Below, in pieces: positions 13,651 to 24,620 of a stretch of DNA of 64,000 nucleotides; position 1 is the stretch's first letter; each line of letters opens with the position of its first letter. The position numbers and the translations under genes were made by a program. The DNA is taken from the NCBI GenBank assembly GCA_047967505.1, contig CM106539.1. One strand, written 5' to 3'. The notes beneath the pieces were generated by a model, which worked only from the letters and a program-made list of their open reading frames with translations, had not been told where the DNA came from and did no database searches. This DNA comes from Dipteris shenzhenensis. Lineage: Eukaryota; Polypodiophyta; Polypodiopsida; Gleicheniales.

Positions 13651-14689
13651 TGTTGGAAAGGTCACCTCCCCATCTGTAAGCCCCCATATGAGGAGAGCAT
13701 GGGGGAGGGAGACCTAGGGCAGTACCCAACAGGAAATGAGAGAAAGGGGCTGCCACATAGACAACATTATGGCTGGCATGTGGGCAGCACATCTAGGACT
13801 ATTAAGGGCAGGACACAGGGCCTGGAAAGTACGGAGCAGAAGCAAGACAGTCTGGGACAGATTGCGGAGGATCTAGGACATGGAGGCGCACTATTTGCAG
13901 AGGCGCAGACATGGCAGGGAGTGCAGGCTTAGATCTGCAGCAAGGAATGTAACTGGCAGTGGGGAGGTGGCAGGCCTTTTATAGGCTGCATATTTGCCTT
14001 GAATGGAGGGCCAAAAGCCCTGGAAGTTTGGGCCATAAAAGGCCTGAATTGTGAGCCCTTTAAGGGCGGTTTTTCCCAAGCAGTCTGGTCGGTTTTCATA
14101 CAGACTGGGTCGGTTTTTGTACAGATTGGGTCGGTTTTTTGGCCAGGCCCTTGAGGGCTATATAAGGGGGCCATTCAGGTCTCATTTGCACATCATCTGG
14201 AGCAGCAATTCCACCAGCAGAAGGAGCAGTAGTAGGGCTATCTTTGGGCCTATAGTCAGGAGGAGAAAGTAGTACCTTGTGCTGCAGACTTAGCTAACAG
14301 GAAGCTGCCCACCTAGACTGGTTTCCAGACAGCAAGGTGGAGAAGATCATTCTAGACGGAAAGTCTACTCATGCTCGAGGTGGAGCACGCGGACTCTAGT
14401 CTAGAGATAGCCAGCAGATAGGAGAAGGACTTTGTGGTAAGATCAGAGGACCACACCATTGGTGGGACTCTGGATCTGTCTATTTTGTATTGTGTCCATA
14501 TTTGTGGACGGAAATATATTATTTGGTGGTTTCTCTATCTAGTTTGGTTCATTGTCTATTGATGAGTCTGCACACCTATTGAATGCACATAAGTAAAGAA
14601 GTTTGTGATTCCACACCCACACCGCACACTATGTGAGCTCCTGGGCATTATTTCCGCTGCGTGTACCCTCTGTTGGGTCTTTTCTAACT
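13651..14689 (+). repeat. Element F 3' LTR
   Basis: 1,039 bp, close to the 5' LTR with scattered substitutions and small indels. TATATAAG at 14159-14166. Followed by the TSD copy TAATT at 14690-14694. Confidence 0.92.
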
Positions 14690-14694
14690 TAATT

Positions 14695-15846
14695 GACTAT
14701 CAAAATATAGAACTAGCCTTGTTTTTAATCAAAATGGCTTACTAATGACAAGTCAAACTCAAGCTAGTCCAAGGCTTGGAAAGTCAAGTGGCAAGAGTGA
14801 AATTTTCCATGTTTTCATTGTCTTAAAGATGGAATAAATTTTGGATTGCATATGATACTTTTGGGATGAGCATGGTTGTGCCATGCTAAGGTTAAGAACA
14901 ATTGGGCTAATGATCAAATTACAATTAAGAAGGCTTAGAAGAAGAAAAAGATCTAAGTGTCCACAATGGAGGTAGTTAATTGGGCTAGACATATTGGCTT
15001 GAAGAATGAAGAGGAGGAGGAGGATGTGATTTTGCAAGAGACTCCTCCTCAAATCCTCTCACATGTATGGTTCTATAAGCATATCTTTAACCCCCATAAG
15101 GGTTAAAGTTACCTTTACATATTGAATTCATATGCAAATCTTGACCATGGGTTAAGGTTACTATAATTCAGATTGGATCGAGCATTTATGATCCATTCAG
15201 CTGCTAGTATGAGGACATATGCAACTAGTATGGGCATCTATGTATGCAATGGAATGTTACTATGAAATGCCATGATAGGTACTTGATGACATAAATTTTC
15301 TATGCTCTAGATAGGTATAGAGATGGACATTTGCATAAGTAAGGCATAATTCATGTTAGGACATTTAGTGACCATACCCTAGGGAAACAAAGATAATGGT
15401 CATAACACTAATAAGGGGAAGGATTTGTTATTAAAGATCTATATGCTCATGAAGGCTATTAAGCCAAATTCTAGCCAAACACTTATAGAAAAAGATTTTG
15501 TTTAATGTTGCATGCAGCCACCAATATCTTAGCTTGCTGATGGATACACTTATGAGAAATGAGAACCATTGATAACTCACATAATGCATGGGAATTGATC
15601 ATCAAGGTAAAGTTCAATTTCAAGGAAAATACTTAATTTATGAAGTGAAGACTAGATCCTCCAATCGGGGAAAACTAGACCTAGCTACCTACCATTTGGT
15701 TAAATTTCTCATGGTCTCTATTCATTCAGTATATTTTCAATGTTGGATAAGGGATAAGGCTCAATGTGTAAGTGGATTGATGGGGACATGTCAAGCACAA
15801 AAAAGCTTATAACTTAAAGCTCTCATATTGAAGAATGGCCACCCTA
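14695..15846. other. AT-rich spacer, no gene seen
   Basis: Continuation of the DNA into which element F inserted. Short frames only; none resembles a known protein. Confidence 0.6.
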
Positions 15847-16755
15847 TGTGGTCTCGACAGTGACTCACATGTCGTGGGGATGTTAAAGAGGTGCAGATGG
15901 AGCCTCCATGCCAAGCTACTCCTTGTGAGAGCAATGCAAGGAATGAGCCATCCGCATGTGTCACTCAAGCAGCCTCCGGATTGTTGCAAATGTGGTTCCA
16001 CGAGAGAAAGAGGGAAGGGGGAGAGGGGAGAAGGAGAAGGGAAGAGGAGAGTGAAGGGGGATGGAGTGGCAAGCACAAGGGCACTACAATGGAAACAAGG
16101 GAACACCCAAAACACTCTTGGAAGAGAAGAGGAAGCTTGTATTCAAAGCTGTGCAAACAACAATGAAGACCAAACTCAACACTTTGGCCTTTTATACATG
16201 TCACCTTTTGAAGGGAGGTTCAACCCTTTTCCTTTTAGCACTCTCCTTCTCTTTACATTAAAAAGGCTCTTGGGTTTATAGGGTGCCAAGGCATATTGCT
16301 ATTCTTTCCATCTCTCCCTACTAGCGGAAATAGCGCTTGTGTTAACCATATAAGAGTGCTTGGGACAAGCCTAGAAATAGGAGGTGTTTCTAACTGGCTC
16401 CCTAATAGCGCTAGTGTTAGCCTCATGCCTCCAAGCCTTAAGCTAGTTGGGGCTCAACCCCCTGTACGAGGCTCAAAACCTGGTGTGGTGAGGCTTAACT
16501 CTCGTGAGACACTTAACCGCAGCTTGCACCTAGAACATACAATCTGTAAGCTAGAACCTACAATCTTTGAGCTGGAACCTGCAACTTGTGCAGATTGCCT
16601 GCAATCTTTGGCCTTGGGTTATTTGGGGCTCAAACTCCCTGAGCTTTTACTGTACTCCTTTCATGGCTATAACCATTGAAGTAAATCATGAATCCTAATC
16701 ATCTCTAATCAGTGATTACCCTGCATTTGGCGACTGTACTCTATGGATGTTAACA
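15847..16755 (-). repeat. Gypsy G1 LTR (3' LTR, minus orientation)
   Basis: Same family as the two G2 LTRs, sharing ggtctcgac..gactcacatgtcgtgggg at one end and ggatgttaaca at the other. It is shorter (909 bp against about 1,172 bp) through internal deletion, and its outer terminus has lost a few bases (TGTGGTC for TGTAGTGGGTC). The polypurine tract on the minus strand abuts at 16756. I found no matching G1 5' LTR in the window. Confidence 0.85.
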
Positions 16756-16985
16756 TGCCCCCCTTCCTGTTGTTGCTCATCCACCCTCGGGTCAGCTGTG
16801 CTGGAGGAGGTGTGTGGTGAGGACTGTATGTAGGATTGCATAGCAGTCTAGTTGTCGTGGAGTGAGCCGAGTGAGGTACAAGCGATACTTCCAAAAATGG
16901 GTGGCGTACATATCCTCGTACGTGTGGATGTGGTCTCCATGGAGATTGCAGACGAGGAGGTAGAGGCGGAAATCCTGAAATGGAT
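16756..16985 (-). pseudogene. G1 PPT and C-terminal piece of ORF3
   Basis: Plus-strand tgccccccttcct (16756-16768) is the minus-strand PPT. Right of it, read on the minus strand, is the C-terminal end of gypsy ORF3 (H-x-Y-E-D-M-x-A-T-H-F-W-K-Y, stop near 16792), homologous to 30955-31150 in G2. In G1 this tail is fused directly to the integrase end; the rest of ORF3 and the second protease that lie between them in G2 are deleted here. Confidence 0.7.
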
Positions 16986-17640
16986 GGCTTGCAATGTCTA
17001 TAGTGTTAAGGGGCATCAGTAGTGCTTAAGCTTACTACCATTAATATAGCCGTCCATCTTGGTACCATCGAGGGTTGCAATTCTGTAGGACCCCTGAGGT
17101 GTGATCTTTGCAACTTGGTATGGACCCATACCATAGTATTTCAACTTTCACTTGGTGTTCCTTACACTATGTACAAGTGCGAGATCACCTTCCTTTAGTT
17201 CCTTGTTGTGTAGGTTGCGGTCAAACCATTTGTTACGGCACAACTTCTCCACTTTTATGCCATAGGACGACTTCAATCTTGTTTCATCTGCTTTTCAAGC
17301 TCGATTAATATCTTGGGAATTGCCTCATCAGATATTGTATCGCTAACCGTGACTCTTAGGCTTGGCACAATGATTTTTATTGACATAATTGCCTCGACCC
17401 CAAATGCTAGGCTAAAGGGTGTGCAGTTCGTAGCAACCTTATAGGCCGTCCAATATGCCCATACTGCAGCGATGAGTTTGTGCTCCCAGTCCTTGCACGA
17501 TTGGCCTCGACAGTGCACGTCATAATGTAGTATAAAAACGTATTTGAGCTTTTGGCTTGGCCATTCATTCGTGGGGTAATATGGGGTGAATTTCCATTGA
17601 GTAGAAGACAGCTTCTTTTGAAGTTCCTCTTGAAGAGGAT
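16986..17640 (-). pseudogene. G1 integrase C-terminal fragment
   Basis: Minus-strand remnant of Ty3/gypsy integrase. W-E-H-K-L-I-A-A-V-W-A-Y and P-F-x-L-A-F-G-V-E-A (about 17380-17490) belong to the conserved region following the catalytic core, and G-S-K-L-K-H-Y at about 17030 is the polyprotein end. The catalytic aspartates are not present. At about 17590-17600 it runs into copia C gag at a short shared sequence, so it is a chimera junction. Nonfunctional. Confidence 0.8.
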
Positions 17641-18251
17641 GCACCACAATTTCTTTGCTCTTCAGAAATTAGAAGAGCAATCAACTCCTCAAAATTAGGA
17701 AAATTCTCATGGATGGCAATGGATGTCCGCAATTGTGCATAATCATTTCCTAGACCATTCAAGGTCACAGAAACTAAATCATCATCTTCCAATGGCGACC
17801 CAATAGAAGCAAGTGCATCTGCAATCTTCTTCACCTTCATGTGGTAGTCATTGATGCTCATATTTTCTCTCTACACATTATGCAACTCCTGCTTGAGCTG
17901 CATTTTCCTGGCTTGCATATTTGTGCTATACATTTTTGTCAAAGTATTCCACGCCTCCTTCGGCATGCTTGCATCTTGAATATGCACAATCATAGAATCT
18001 GAAATACTGATAGACAGCCAGTACATAAATTTTCTGGCTCTCTCATGCCAGCCTTTAAATGCCTGCAACTTCTGTTGATTGGGAACATTAGGAATAACTG
18101 GTTCTTGTTCAGCTCCAGTAATGAACTCCCAATAGCCTTTTCCCTTAAGGAAATTTGTCATTCTAAACTTCCATGCTTGGAAGTTGTTCTTGTCAAGCTT
18201 TTCAGTGACAATCTGTGAAAGAGCATCAGATACCATTACAAAACACTGCAA
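17594..18251 (-). pseudogene. gag: Copia C (minus copy) gag fragment
   Basis: Gag N-terminal two thirds: K-N-N-F-Q-A-W-K-F-R-M, then P-K-E-A-W-N-T-L and Y-H-M-K-V-K-K-I-A-D-A-L. One in-frame TAG at 17871-17873 replaces the CAG still present in the plus-strand copy. The frame ends in about ten codons of gypsy integrase sequence read out of frame. The in-frame ATG is near 18236-18251. Confidence 0.85.
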
Positions 18252-18762
18252 AATATTCTGTCACTACAAAAAAACACAACTTCTGCCTCACAAGGGCAAA
18301 TCTACAAAACTGACGAAAGTGGTATTTGACCACACAGTCACTTCTTAGTGACGATTATGCATCAATAGCAATAAGAATGATTCTTTCACTCCCAATATCT
18401 CCGTGCACAAGCATACGATGTAATTTCTGTGATAACTTTGCACCGACCTGCAGAACAATGGTTGCACAGCAAAAACAGGGCACTTTTTTGAGTGCCTGCG
18501 AAAAACTTCCGCCACCAAAATGGGCCCTGAAATGACCTCGAATCAAAAAAATAAATTCACCAAAGGCTTTGCCCCTTCCCGTAGCATGTACTGCCTTATC
18601 GCCACACCACGAAGGGCATCCCAGTGCACTCTTGCACTTTTTGGCTGTGCTACCTGTAGAGATTTGCTCCCAAACTCGAAAAAAAAGGGAAAGCAACACT
18701 GATCCTCTTACTAGGACACTGCGAACTTGGTTTGCTTTCTTGAGGTCCTTACCACGAACCGA

Positions 18763-18774
18763 GCTCTGATACCA
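18763..18774 (-). other. Copia C (minus copy) PBS
   Basis: Plus-strand gctctgatacca, so tggtatcagagc on the element strand, adjacent to the LTR: initiator tRNA-Met type. Confidence 0.92.
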
Positions 18775-19129
18775 TGTGAAGAGAGTGGGAGAGAAGGAAG
18801 GAGTCTCACTTGCGGCTTTCTCACGTACACAATGGGGGAATATACACAAAGGTGGAGGTTGAAAACAGTTTTCCTCTTCTTACTTGTGAAAGCCAAAAGA
18901 ACTCACTTAGTACAAAAGAATAGGTGAATCCTATATGTGGGTCTCAAACCAAACTCATTTAACTAAGGTGGCATACTAATTGAGCCACTAACTAGAGTAC
19001 ATAAAGATACATGTCATTCAGGTATTATTCATGGGCGGTGTACCAACCGCGTCTACAGGTAATAGGTCGGTGACATAAATGCACAACGGTCACCATGGCA
19101 TATCACAAGTGGAGCTCGGTATCTCAACA
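18775..19129 (-). repeat. Copia C (minus copy) 5' LTR
   Basis: 355 bp, bounded by tgtgaagaga and ..atctcaaca on the plus strand. Aligns with the LTR at 59600-59951. Confidence 0.88.
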
Positions 19130-19450
19130 TGGAGAGGCATACATGTCTTTGATGTTTCTAGAGCTCCAGTGTACTTGCACAGAGTTGAGCCAAACACAGT
19201 GCGTCGTTGTGTAGTATCCAACAAAGATTCCAGTGATTTAAAATCCAGCTGTGATCCATTGCTTCAGAGATATACAAGGGTGGATCTTCTTTAATCGATT
19301 GATAATGAAGATAGGGGAACTATTAGCAAACGGTGAGGAAGACAGAAACAAATGGCTTGGTATGAGTATAAAGGCAGGCGGATGGAAAGGATCCCCGAAT
19401 TAGATGACTATGTATGGAGCACCGACTAAGAAATTTCTGTCCCTCAAGAT
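19130..19450. other. Unassigned junction sequence
   Basis: Between the copia C LTR and the recognisable part of G1 ORF3. I see no protein or repeat match elsewhere in the window. Confidence 0.4.
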
Positions 19451-22400
19451 TATGGTATGGAGCTTCAAGTTGACGGGAAGACAAGCAAAAGACAACGAAC
19501 GCTTAAGAAAAAAAGAAGACACGGTAGCTATTGATGCAGTGGAAGAAGAACACGAGTGACAGGATAACCCATAAGCAAATAGGCAACGAAACAAGCGAGT
19601 ACAAGTACTCGTGAACATTGCCTTTAGAGGCGCCCTCAAGTTGGCGCTTCCAATGGTGCATAAGCACACTGTCCGGTAGCTCTTGAAATGACTGCAAGTC
19701 GGGGTGCCATTGGACATTTTTTGGACATTCTTGACATCTTCAACGGGCATGGGTTCTGCCTCTACTATGCCTATTGGCATTGTATCATTAGCCGCCTAGA
19801 CAAAATTGGCTGCTTTGAGTAGCGAATTGAAAGCCTCTTCAGGGAGGTCGATCGGAGCCGTAGAGGAGATGGACGAGGAGGTCCTATGCTATGCAATGGT
19901 GGTGTTAGAGGCATTGGAAGAATATTCGGGCAGTGTTGTCCGTGGAAGGGGAGGTTGGGTGGCTTGTTGGGTGGGTTGTGGGCGAGATCCAGAGGAGGTG
20001 GTGGTGGGATTTCGACAGGTAGGGCGGTAGAATTAAATATGGCGATGGCTTATTGGCCCTCCTCCTCAGTGAGTTCCTCGAGATATGCTACATGTATTGT
20101 TTCAAAATTGCTCACCAAGGACTCAAGTGAGTTTTGGAGAGCTTGTAGCACCCTGTTGAAGAGGATTATGATGCCGAGGGGGTTGTAAGTGGGGGACTGT
20201 TATGCCACAAGATGCCCTTGAGATTGGATTGCGGAGGCTCGATCGTAGGTCTGCATCCAATCAATGTCTACTTGCAGACTTTCGAGGGTGCAAACCCATG
20301 GGCTGAGTTCCTCGGGCTTTGCGTTTTGCATCACATCATCGTCCATTGGATAATTAGTGGACTCCGTGATGATGAGGCACAAGGCTTGGAAATTCAGCAG
20401 AATGGGATGGGCGGCTAGAGTCTGGAGGTCTGAGGGGCAGAGAAGAGAGAGACTAGAGGGTTGGAGATATAAGGAAAAATAAGACATGGCTAGGATGGGG
20501 CGGTAGTGATGGGGGTTACGGCAGAGGATTGTTTGGAGGGTGTTAGGAGGGAGTGGAGCTGTGAGGTCTAGATGGAATATAAGGTTTTGTGTGCAGAGTG
20601 TGTCGAAGTGCATTTGTAGTGTTTGGGGGATGGTGTGTGGTGCGAGTGTGTAAGTGGCGAGCTGTGTGAGACCTCCCTATACATTGTAAACTCTTGTTGC
20701 TCCTAGTCTTCCAAGCTTGAGCCTTCTGATTGACCGAGGGTGCATTGCCATTCGTTCTCCTCTTGAAGGGACACTGTCAGTGCTCGTTCTTGTGCCAAAA
20801 GATCCTATAGTGTTTGGATCTGGCACTCCTACTTTCCCTGTGTCCTAGCATGTTGTGCCTTTGCTTGCGCCTTCTACTCCAATGCTGTTCGAAGGCCAAA
20901 CTCTGCTTTGTCGGCCTGGTCCATGAGAGTTTGGACCAGAGATTTGCTGGTGGTGAGCTCATTCTTGAGCTTTGTCATTGCCAGCTCAAGCTCTTCAGCC
21001 TTTGTGGGGTACTCCTTTGCTTTGCCTATGGCCATTTGCCATGTGGCTTGGGCGGCAACCATTATTTTTGTGGCTGTCGTGTGCAAAGAGCTATGCCTAG
21101 AGGAGAGTCACATGAGAGCTGTGAGTCCTGTTCTTACCTCCTTTGTAGAATTGTTTGTGCCACCTATGGAAGCTGCGCCGTGGCTTTAAATAAATTTTAC
21201 TCCATCAGGTCTGCACGCGAGAGCTGCTCAGTTGACATGTGGCTGTAGCCACCTAGTGCCCGATACTGGGGCACATCACAAAATTGTAAAGCATCTGCGA
21301 GGCTTGCCCATGGAGAGGAGGAGGTGCCGGTAACAAAGGATGTGGTCTTTTGGGCAGTTGCGGAGGCCGAGACATGGGGTGTAGTTGGAGTTACTGGCAT
21401 GGCTTTGGCTCCTGGGTGGAGGCCAATGGTGACTGTTTCGTCACCTGGGAAGTCCTCGATTAATATGGGCTCCTGCTGAACCCTTTTGCCCTTGTCCTAA
21501 GGATTCGCTTATTGGCTCCTTATTGGAGTCTTAGTAGAATTCTTGCATATGGCAATCCTCGTATTGTGCGAGCAACTGGCTTGGGTCCGGTTGTGCAAGA
21601 TGGTCGGCCGGAGTGGCACTAGGCTCTATCCTTGCTCACTTGGGCTTGACCTCTGCTTCTTCTGGCTTTGTTTGAGTCGGTCCCATGGAGGACTTTTTGG
21701 CCAACCCATAGCCAACAGGTGGATGATGCTGCTACAACATGTGGTATAGAATCCGCATGTAGAGCATTGGGTTGCCGATGATTTTCCCGTGCATTTTGAG
21801 GTCATCCCTCATCTGGTTGCAGAAATAGCCTACCCAATTTGTAACTTGGGGATCCACCAACTGCAACAAGATATTGGACATGATGGACTGATGGTGGTCC
21901 GTGTGCCTTACTTGCGTTAGCCACTACAGGGCTCTTGCCGGTATTTCCACATCTAGCTTGAGAATTGCAGTGAAGTGGATTCAGCCTTTGCATTTCTGTC
22001 GGTCATAGTGGCAGACTTTGTTGAGGGCTTCCATCTTTTTCTTCGTTGCATACTTGTCACTGATGACCGGCTGACCGAAGGCGGCTCGTACCATGTCCTG
22101 ATTGAGGTGGTAGAAGTGTGGAGTGCCTGTTGCATCTTGCAAGACGCTCACATTGGTGCTATTGTTGTATGCCCGGAGGAACTCTCCCAAGAGTTTCATG
22201 TCCAGGTCGCATGGAAGGTAGTCTACCACTCTGTTCAAACCTGCAACTCTTAGTGCTTCTTGCACCTCTAGCTCCTTAAGTGCTGCATAAGCTACTGCTG
22301 TGTGGTAATGGAGGGTGTAATCATGACCCTCATAGGCGAAGCGTGAGTGAATGTCGCATGCGTTTAATTCTTGGAGCTAAGCTTCCTTGAGCAGTGAGTG

Positions 22401-22707
22401 CATTTGGGAGCGCATGACTTTGTATTCTCCTTCTGTGGGAGCCAAGGTGCGCTTCCTTGATCTTGAGGGGGGCGTGCCTATCATACCCTCCTGGGTGGCC
22501 TGTCTCTTAGACACTTCCTCCTCCCCTTACAAATCTTTGATGGGGAATTCGGAGGGCATGCGGATTGTTGCCGAAGGTGTGCTTTGAGAATTGGAGGGGC
22601 CAATGGCTTGTGGAATAGGTCAGAGGTCGAGTTCCAGCACCAGTTTGAATTCAAATTCGGAGATCCATGGGAAAGAGTGAGGGTAATTGCGTGACGAGGG
22701 AATTCAT
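19450..22707 (-). pseudogene. Gypsy G1 ORF3 (unknown long protein, broken)
   Basis: Minus-strand relic of the same long ORF as 30955-38304 in G2. Reading order: Ser-rich N-terminus; a globular region at about 22265-21750 with L-N-A-C-D, Y-L-P-C-D-L-D-M, then H-T-D-H-H-Q-S-I and N-W-V-G-Y-F-C; a hinge; a coiled coil at about 21086-20874 (heptad-rich, E-E-L-E-L-A-M-T-K-L-K); and a second region at 20613-19900 with L-C-P-S-D-L-Q-T-L-A-A-H-P and L-E-S-L-V-S-N-F-E-T-I-H-V-A-Y. Several stops and frameshifts. The ATG used in G2 is GTG here; the next ATG is 22707. The layout is reminiscent of the putative plant transposon protein domain (Pfam PF20167) followed by a coiled coil, but that is from memory of the family and needs a profile search. 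Confidence 0.65.
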
Positions 22708-22848
22708 GGAAGAGGAAGAGTCGGAGGACACAAACAGACTGTGCTAGATGGCTATGGAAGAGGGCAGGGGGCTGTAAGAATTTTGATGAAATTTTGGCAG
22801 AGTGTGGGGGAAACTGCTATGGCGATGACTCGATGGGATAGGGCCTCC

Positions 22849-22857
22849 TTATATAGA
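22849..22857 (-). promoter_or_regulatory. TATA box upstream of G1 ORF3
   Basis: Minus strand reads gatctatataaggagg, about 140 bp before the ORF3 start. The equivalent position in G2 (38419-38427) also has tatataag at about 115 bp from the ATG, although the surrounding sequence has diverged. Confidence 0.55.
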
Positions 22858-22879
22858 TCTCTGTATCCTCACAGCCGAC

Positions 22880-23250
22880 GGGATCTTCAAATGGCGATGG
22901 TTGGTGAGGTATGGGGATGGCAAGAGTCAATGGGATATGGAGACGACAACAGTTGGCAGGATGAGGTTATGCCAATGACCGGAGTGATATGGAGACGATG
23001 ACGATCGGCATGATTCTTTGATGGCAACAGTTGGCACGATTCTTCGATGGTGACAGTCGGTGGGATATGGAGATGGCGACGATTGGCATGATGAGGTTAT
23101 GGCGACGATTGGCATGATATGGAGATGGCAACAATCGGCGAGATTCTTCGATGGCAACAATCGGTGGGATATGGAGACGACGACGGTCAATGAGATTCTT
23201 TGATGGCGACGGCCGGTGTGATAATGCTATAGCAACAACTGGCGGGATAC
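22880..23250. repeat. Degenerate tandem array, gatggcgacgatcggtgggatatgg type
   Basis: About a dozen irregular copies of two alternating phrases, (a)tggcgacgatyggc/tg and ggatatggaga or gattcttcgatgg. G2 has a shorter version upstream of its ORF3 (38445-38535), and a relative occurs in the G2 leader (47240-47500). Confidence 0.75.
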
Positions 23251-23396
23251 TATCTAATTAGAGTAGTGTAAGAGAAAGAGGGAAAAAGTGTGAAAAAGTA
23301 GGAAGGTGGGTGGGAGATAGGAACGGGTGGGGTGCACCGGTGCAGTGTGGGATGGATTGCGAGGCCAATGTGCAAGATGGCAAAAAAATGCAAAAG

Positions 23397-23650
23397 GGAT
23401 GTATTGACCGTAATCACTTAGTGCTGACCATGGATGTGCGTGTGTATGTGTGTGTTCGGCAATGACTTGTGGCTGCGGGTGCGTTGGGTGATATGCCTAC
23501 CGTACTGACTCACCTAAGGGATGCATTGACTCACCTAAGGGATGTACTGACTATAATCACTTAGTGCTGACCATGGATGTGTGTGTGTGTGTGTGTGTTC
23601 GTGGGCTGCGGGTGCATTGGGTGATATGCCTATCGATTGATTCACCTAGA
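23397..23650. repeat. Tandem duplication of about 145 bp with (GT)n
   Basis: The phrase gtaatcacttagtgctgacc and the following catggatgtg..gtgtgtgt..ggtgatatgcctatcg occur twice (near 23411 and 23554), with a smaller internal duplication of actcacctaagggatg. The (GT)n run in the second copy is about 23577-23600. Confidence 0.8.
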
Positions 23651-24190
23651 CTTGGACTTGACGATTATGAGGAATGCGGTGCAGACGGATGCCATGCTAT
23701 CACATAGCACGTTAAAAGCCATGTAGAGCAAGTATCCAGCTTGTGTCTTACCTTGGATGCCAGAGGCACATTGGCGTTATGACTAGTTGCCGCGGAGTGG
23801 TCCTTGCTCGTGTGGGAAGCGGGTTCTTGTGTGATCACCTTTGGCACAGACTTTTGCTCTCGTGAGTAGGAAGGTACTGTAGGAGATGGTACGATTGCAA
23901 TCACCCTTGAGGGTTCACCTTCAGATTTGGAGGGAGGTTCTTGTGTAACGCCCCGCCTTGTAGGGTTCGGTTCTTGTGTTGCTCCTTCGTTGCCTTTAGC
24001 GACCTTTGTGTTGAGTTGGATGATCTATGGTAATAAAGAGTGTTTGGGATTTTGGGGCTAGTTCGCTGTGTATGGTTCATCCATAGGTTCTTGTGGTTCT
24101 ACATCTTGGGTTGACACATGTTCTTATGTTGCTACCTTTGCGGCTTGTACATTAAACTTTGGTACCCATGCGACCTGCTTGCCTCGGTCT
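23651..24190 (-). other. Pro/Ser/Thr-rich minus-strand frame, possible G1 remnant
   Basis: Read on the minus strand this stretch gives a broken frame rich in Pro, Ser, Thr and Lys with repeated T-Q-E-P phrases. It could be a hinge region of the gypsy polyprotein or noise. No domain recognised. Confidence 0.25.
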
Positions 24191-24199
24191 TCCAAGTGC

Positions 24200-24620
24200 T
24201 TCGTGTAGTTTCTTTAAAAAAAACCCAGATAGCTAGGGAAAAGAACTTTTTGGGGGTTTTTTAGGTGGGAGATTATAATAAAGGAGGAGGGATATATATA
24301 TATATATATTTGGAGGAAAAAATTATAGAAATTGGGATATAGTGAAGGGGAAAAAAGAATTTTAGGGGATTAAAAACCATGATTTTTTTTTTTGTTTAAA
24401 GTACTAATTTTTTTTCAAGAGGGGGTTAAATATACATTGGGATGTATCGAGGGAGGTATGTGTGGAGGGGAAAGAGAGAAAAAAGGGGGGGGTGAGAAAA
24501 CAAGGGGGAAGGAGGGGGTAGGAAAAGTGTGTGTGTGTGTGTGGCCCACCCCCAACCCAAAGGGTAAGACCACATGGTGGGGAGTAAGCCCACCATGTGG
24601 AACTTACTCCCCACCTACTA
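24200..24620. repeat. Low-complexity DNA and overlapping hairpins
   Basis: Includes (TA)n at about 24291-24309, G-rich and A-rich tracts, (GT)n at about 24528-24542, then a 50-bp block (24571-24618) with two competing inverted repeats: ccacatggtggg with cccaccatgtgg, and ggtggggagtaag with cttactccccacc. No ORF of interest. Confidence 0.6.

Larger units (their letters stand above)
10509..14689 (+). mobile_element. Element F: non-autonomous copia-type LTR retrotransposon with gag
   Basis: A complete 4.2-kb element. The LTRs are 10509-11549 and 13651-14689, both beginning TGTTGGAAAGG and ending TTTTCTAACT. It is flanked by a 5-bp target duplication TAATT (10504-10508 and 14690-14694). The PBS tggtatcagagc (11550-11561) abuts the 5' LTR and matches the 3' end of initiator tRNA-Met. 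The PPT tgagaggggg (13641-13650) abuts the 3' LTR. Inside are gag and a second ORF; protease, integrase and RT are absent. The last codons before the PPT match the end of copia RNase H in element E. This fits the described TR-GAG type of non-autonomous element, presumably mobilised in trans by a relative of E. Confidence 0.92.
17594..19129 (-). mobile_element. Copia C, truncated minus-strand copy
   Basis: 5' end only of a copia element, read right to left: LTR 18775-19129, PBS, leader, gag, then truncation inside gag at about 17594 where gypsy G1 integrase begins. It is the same family as the plus-strand copy at 59600 onward; LTR ends (TGTTGAGATA..TTCACA on the element strand), leader and gag align throughout. 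No TSD can be tested because one end is missing. Confidence 0.88.

Noticed and set aside
13651-13932. Continuation of element F ORF2 into the 3' LTR as one 383-codon gene
   Set aside because: The same LTR sequence in the 5' LTR is not coding; the extension is chance.
19079-19294. 71-codon plus-strand frame next to the copia C LTR
   Set aside because: Starts inside the LTR; no recognisable motif.
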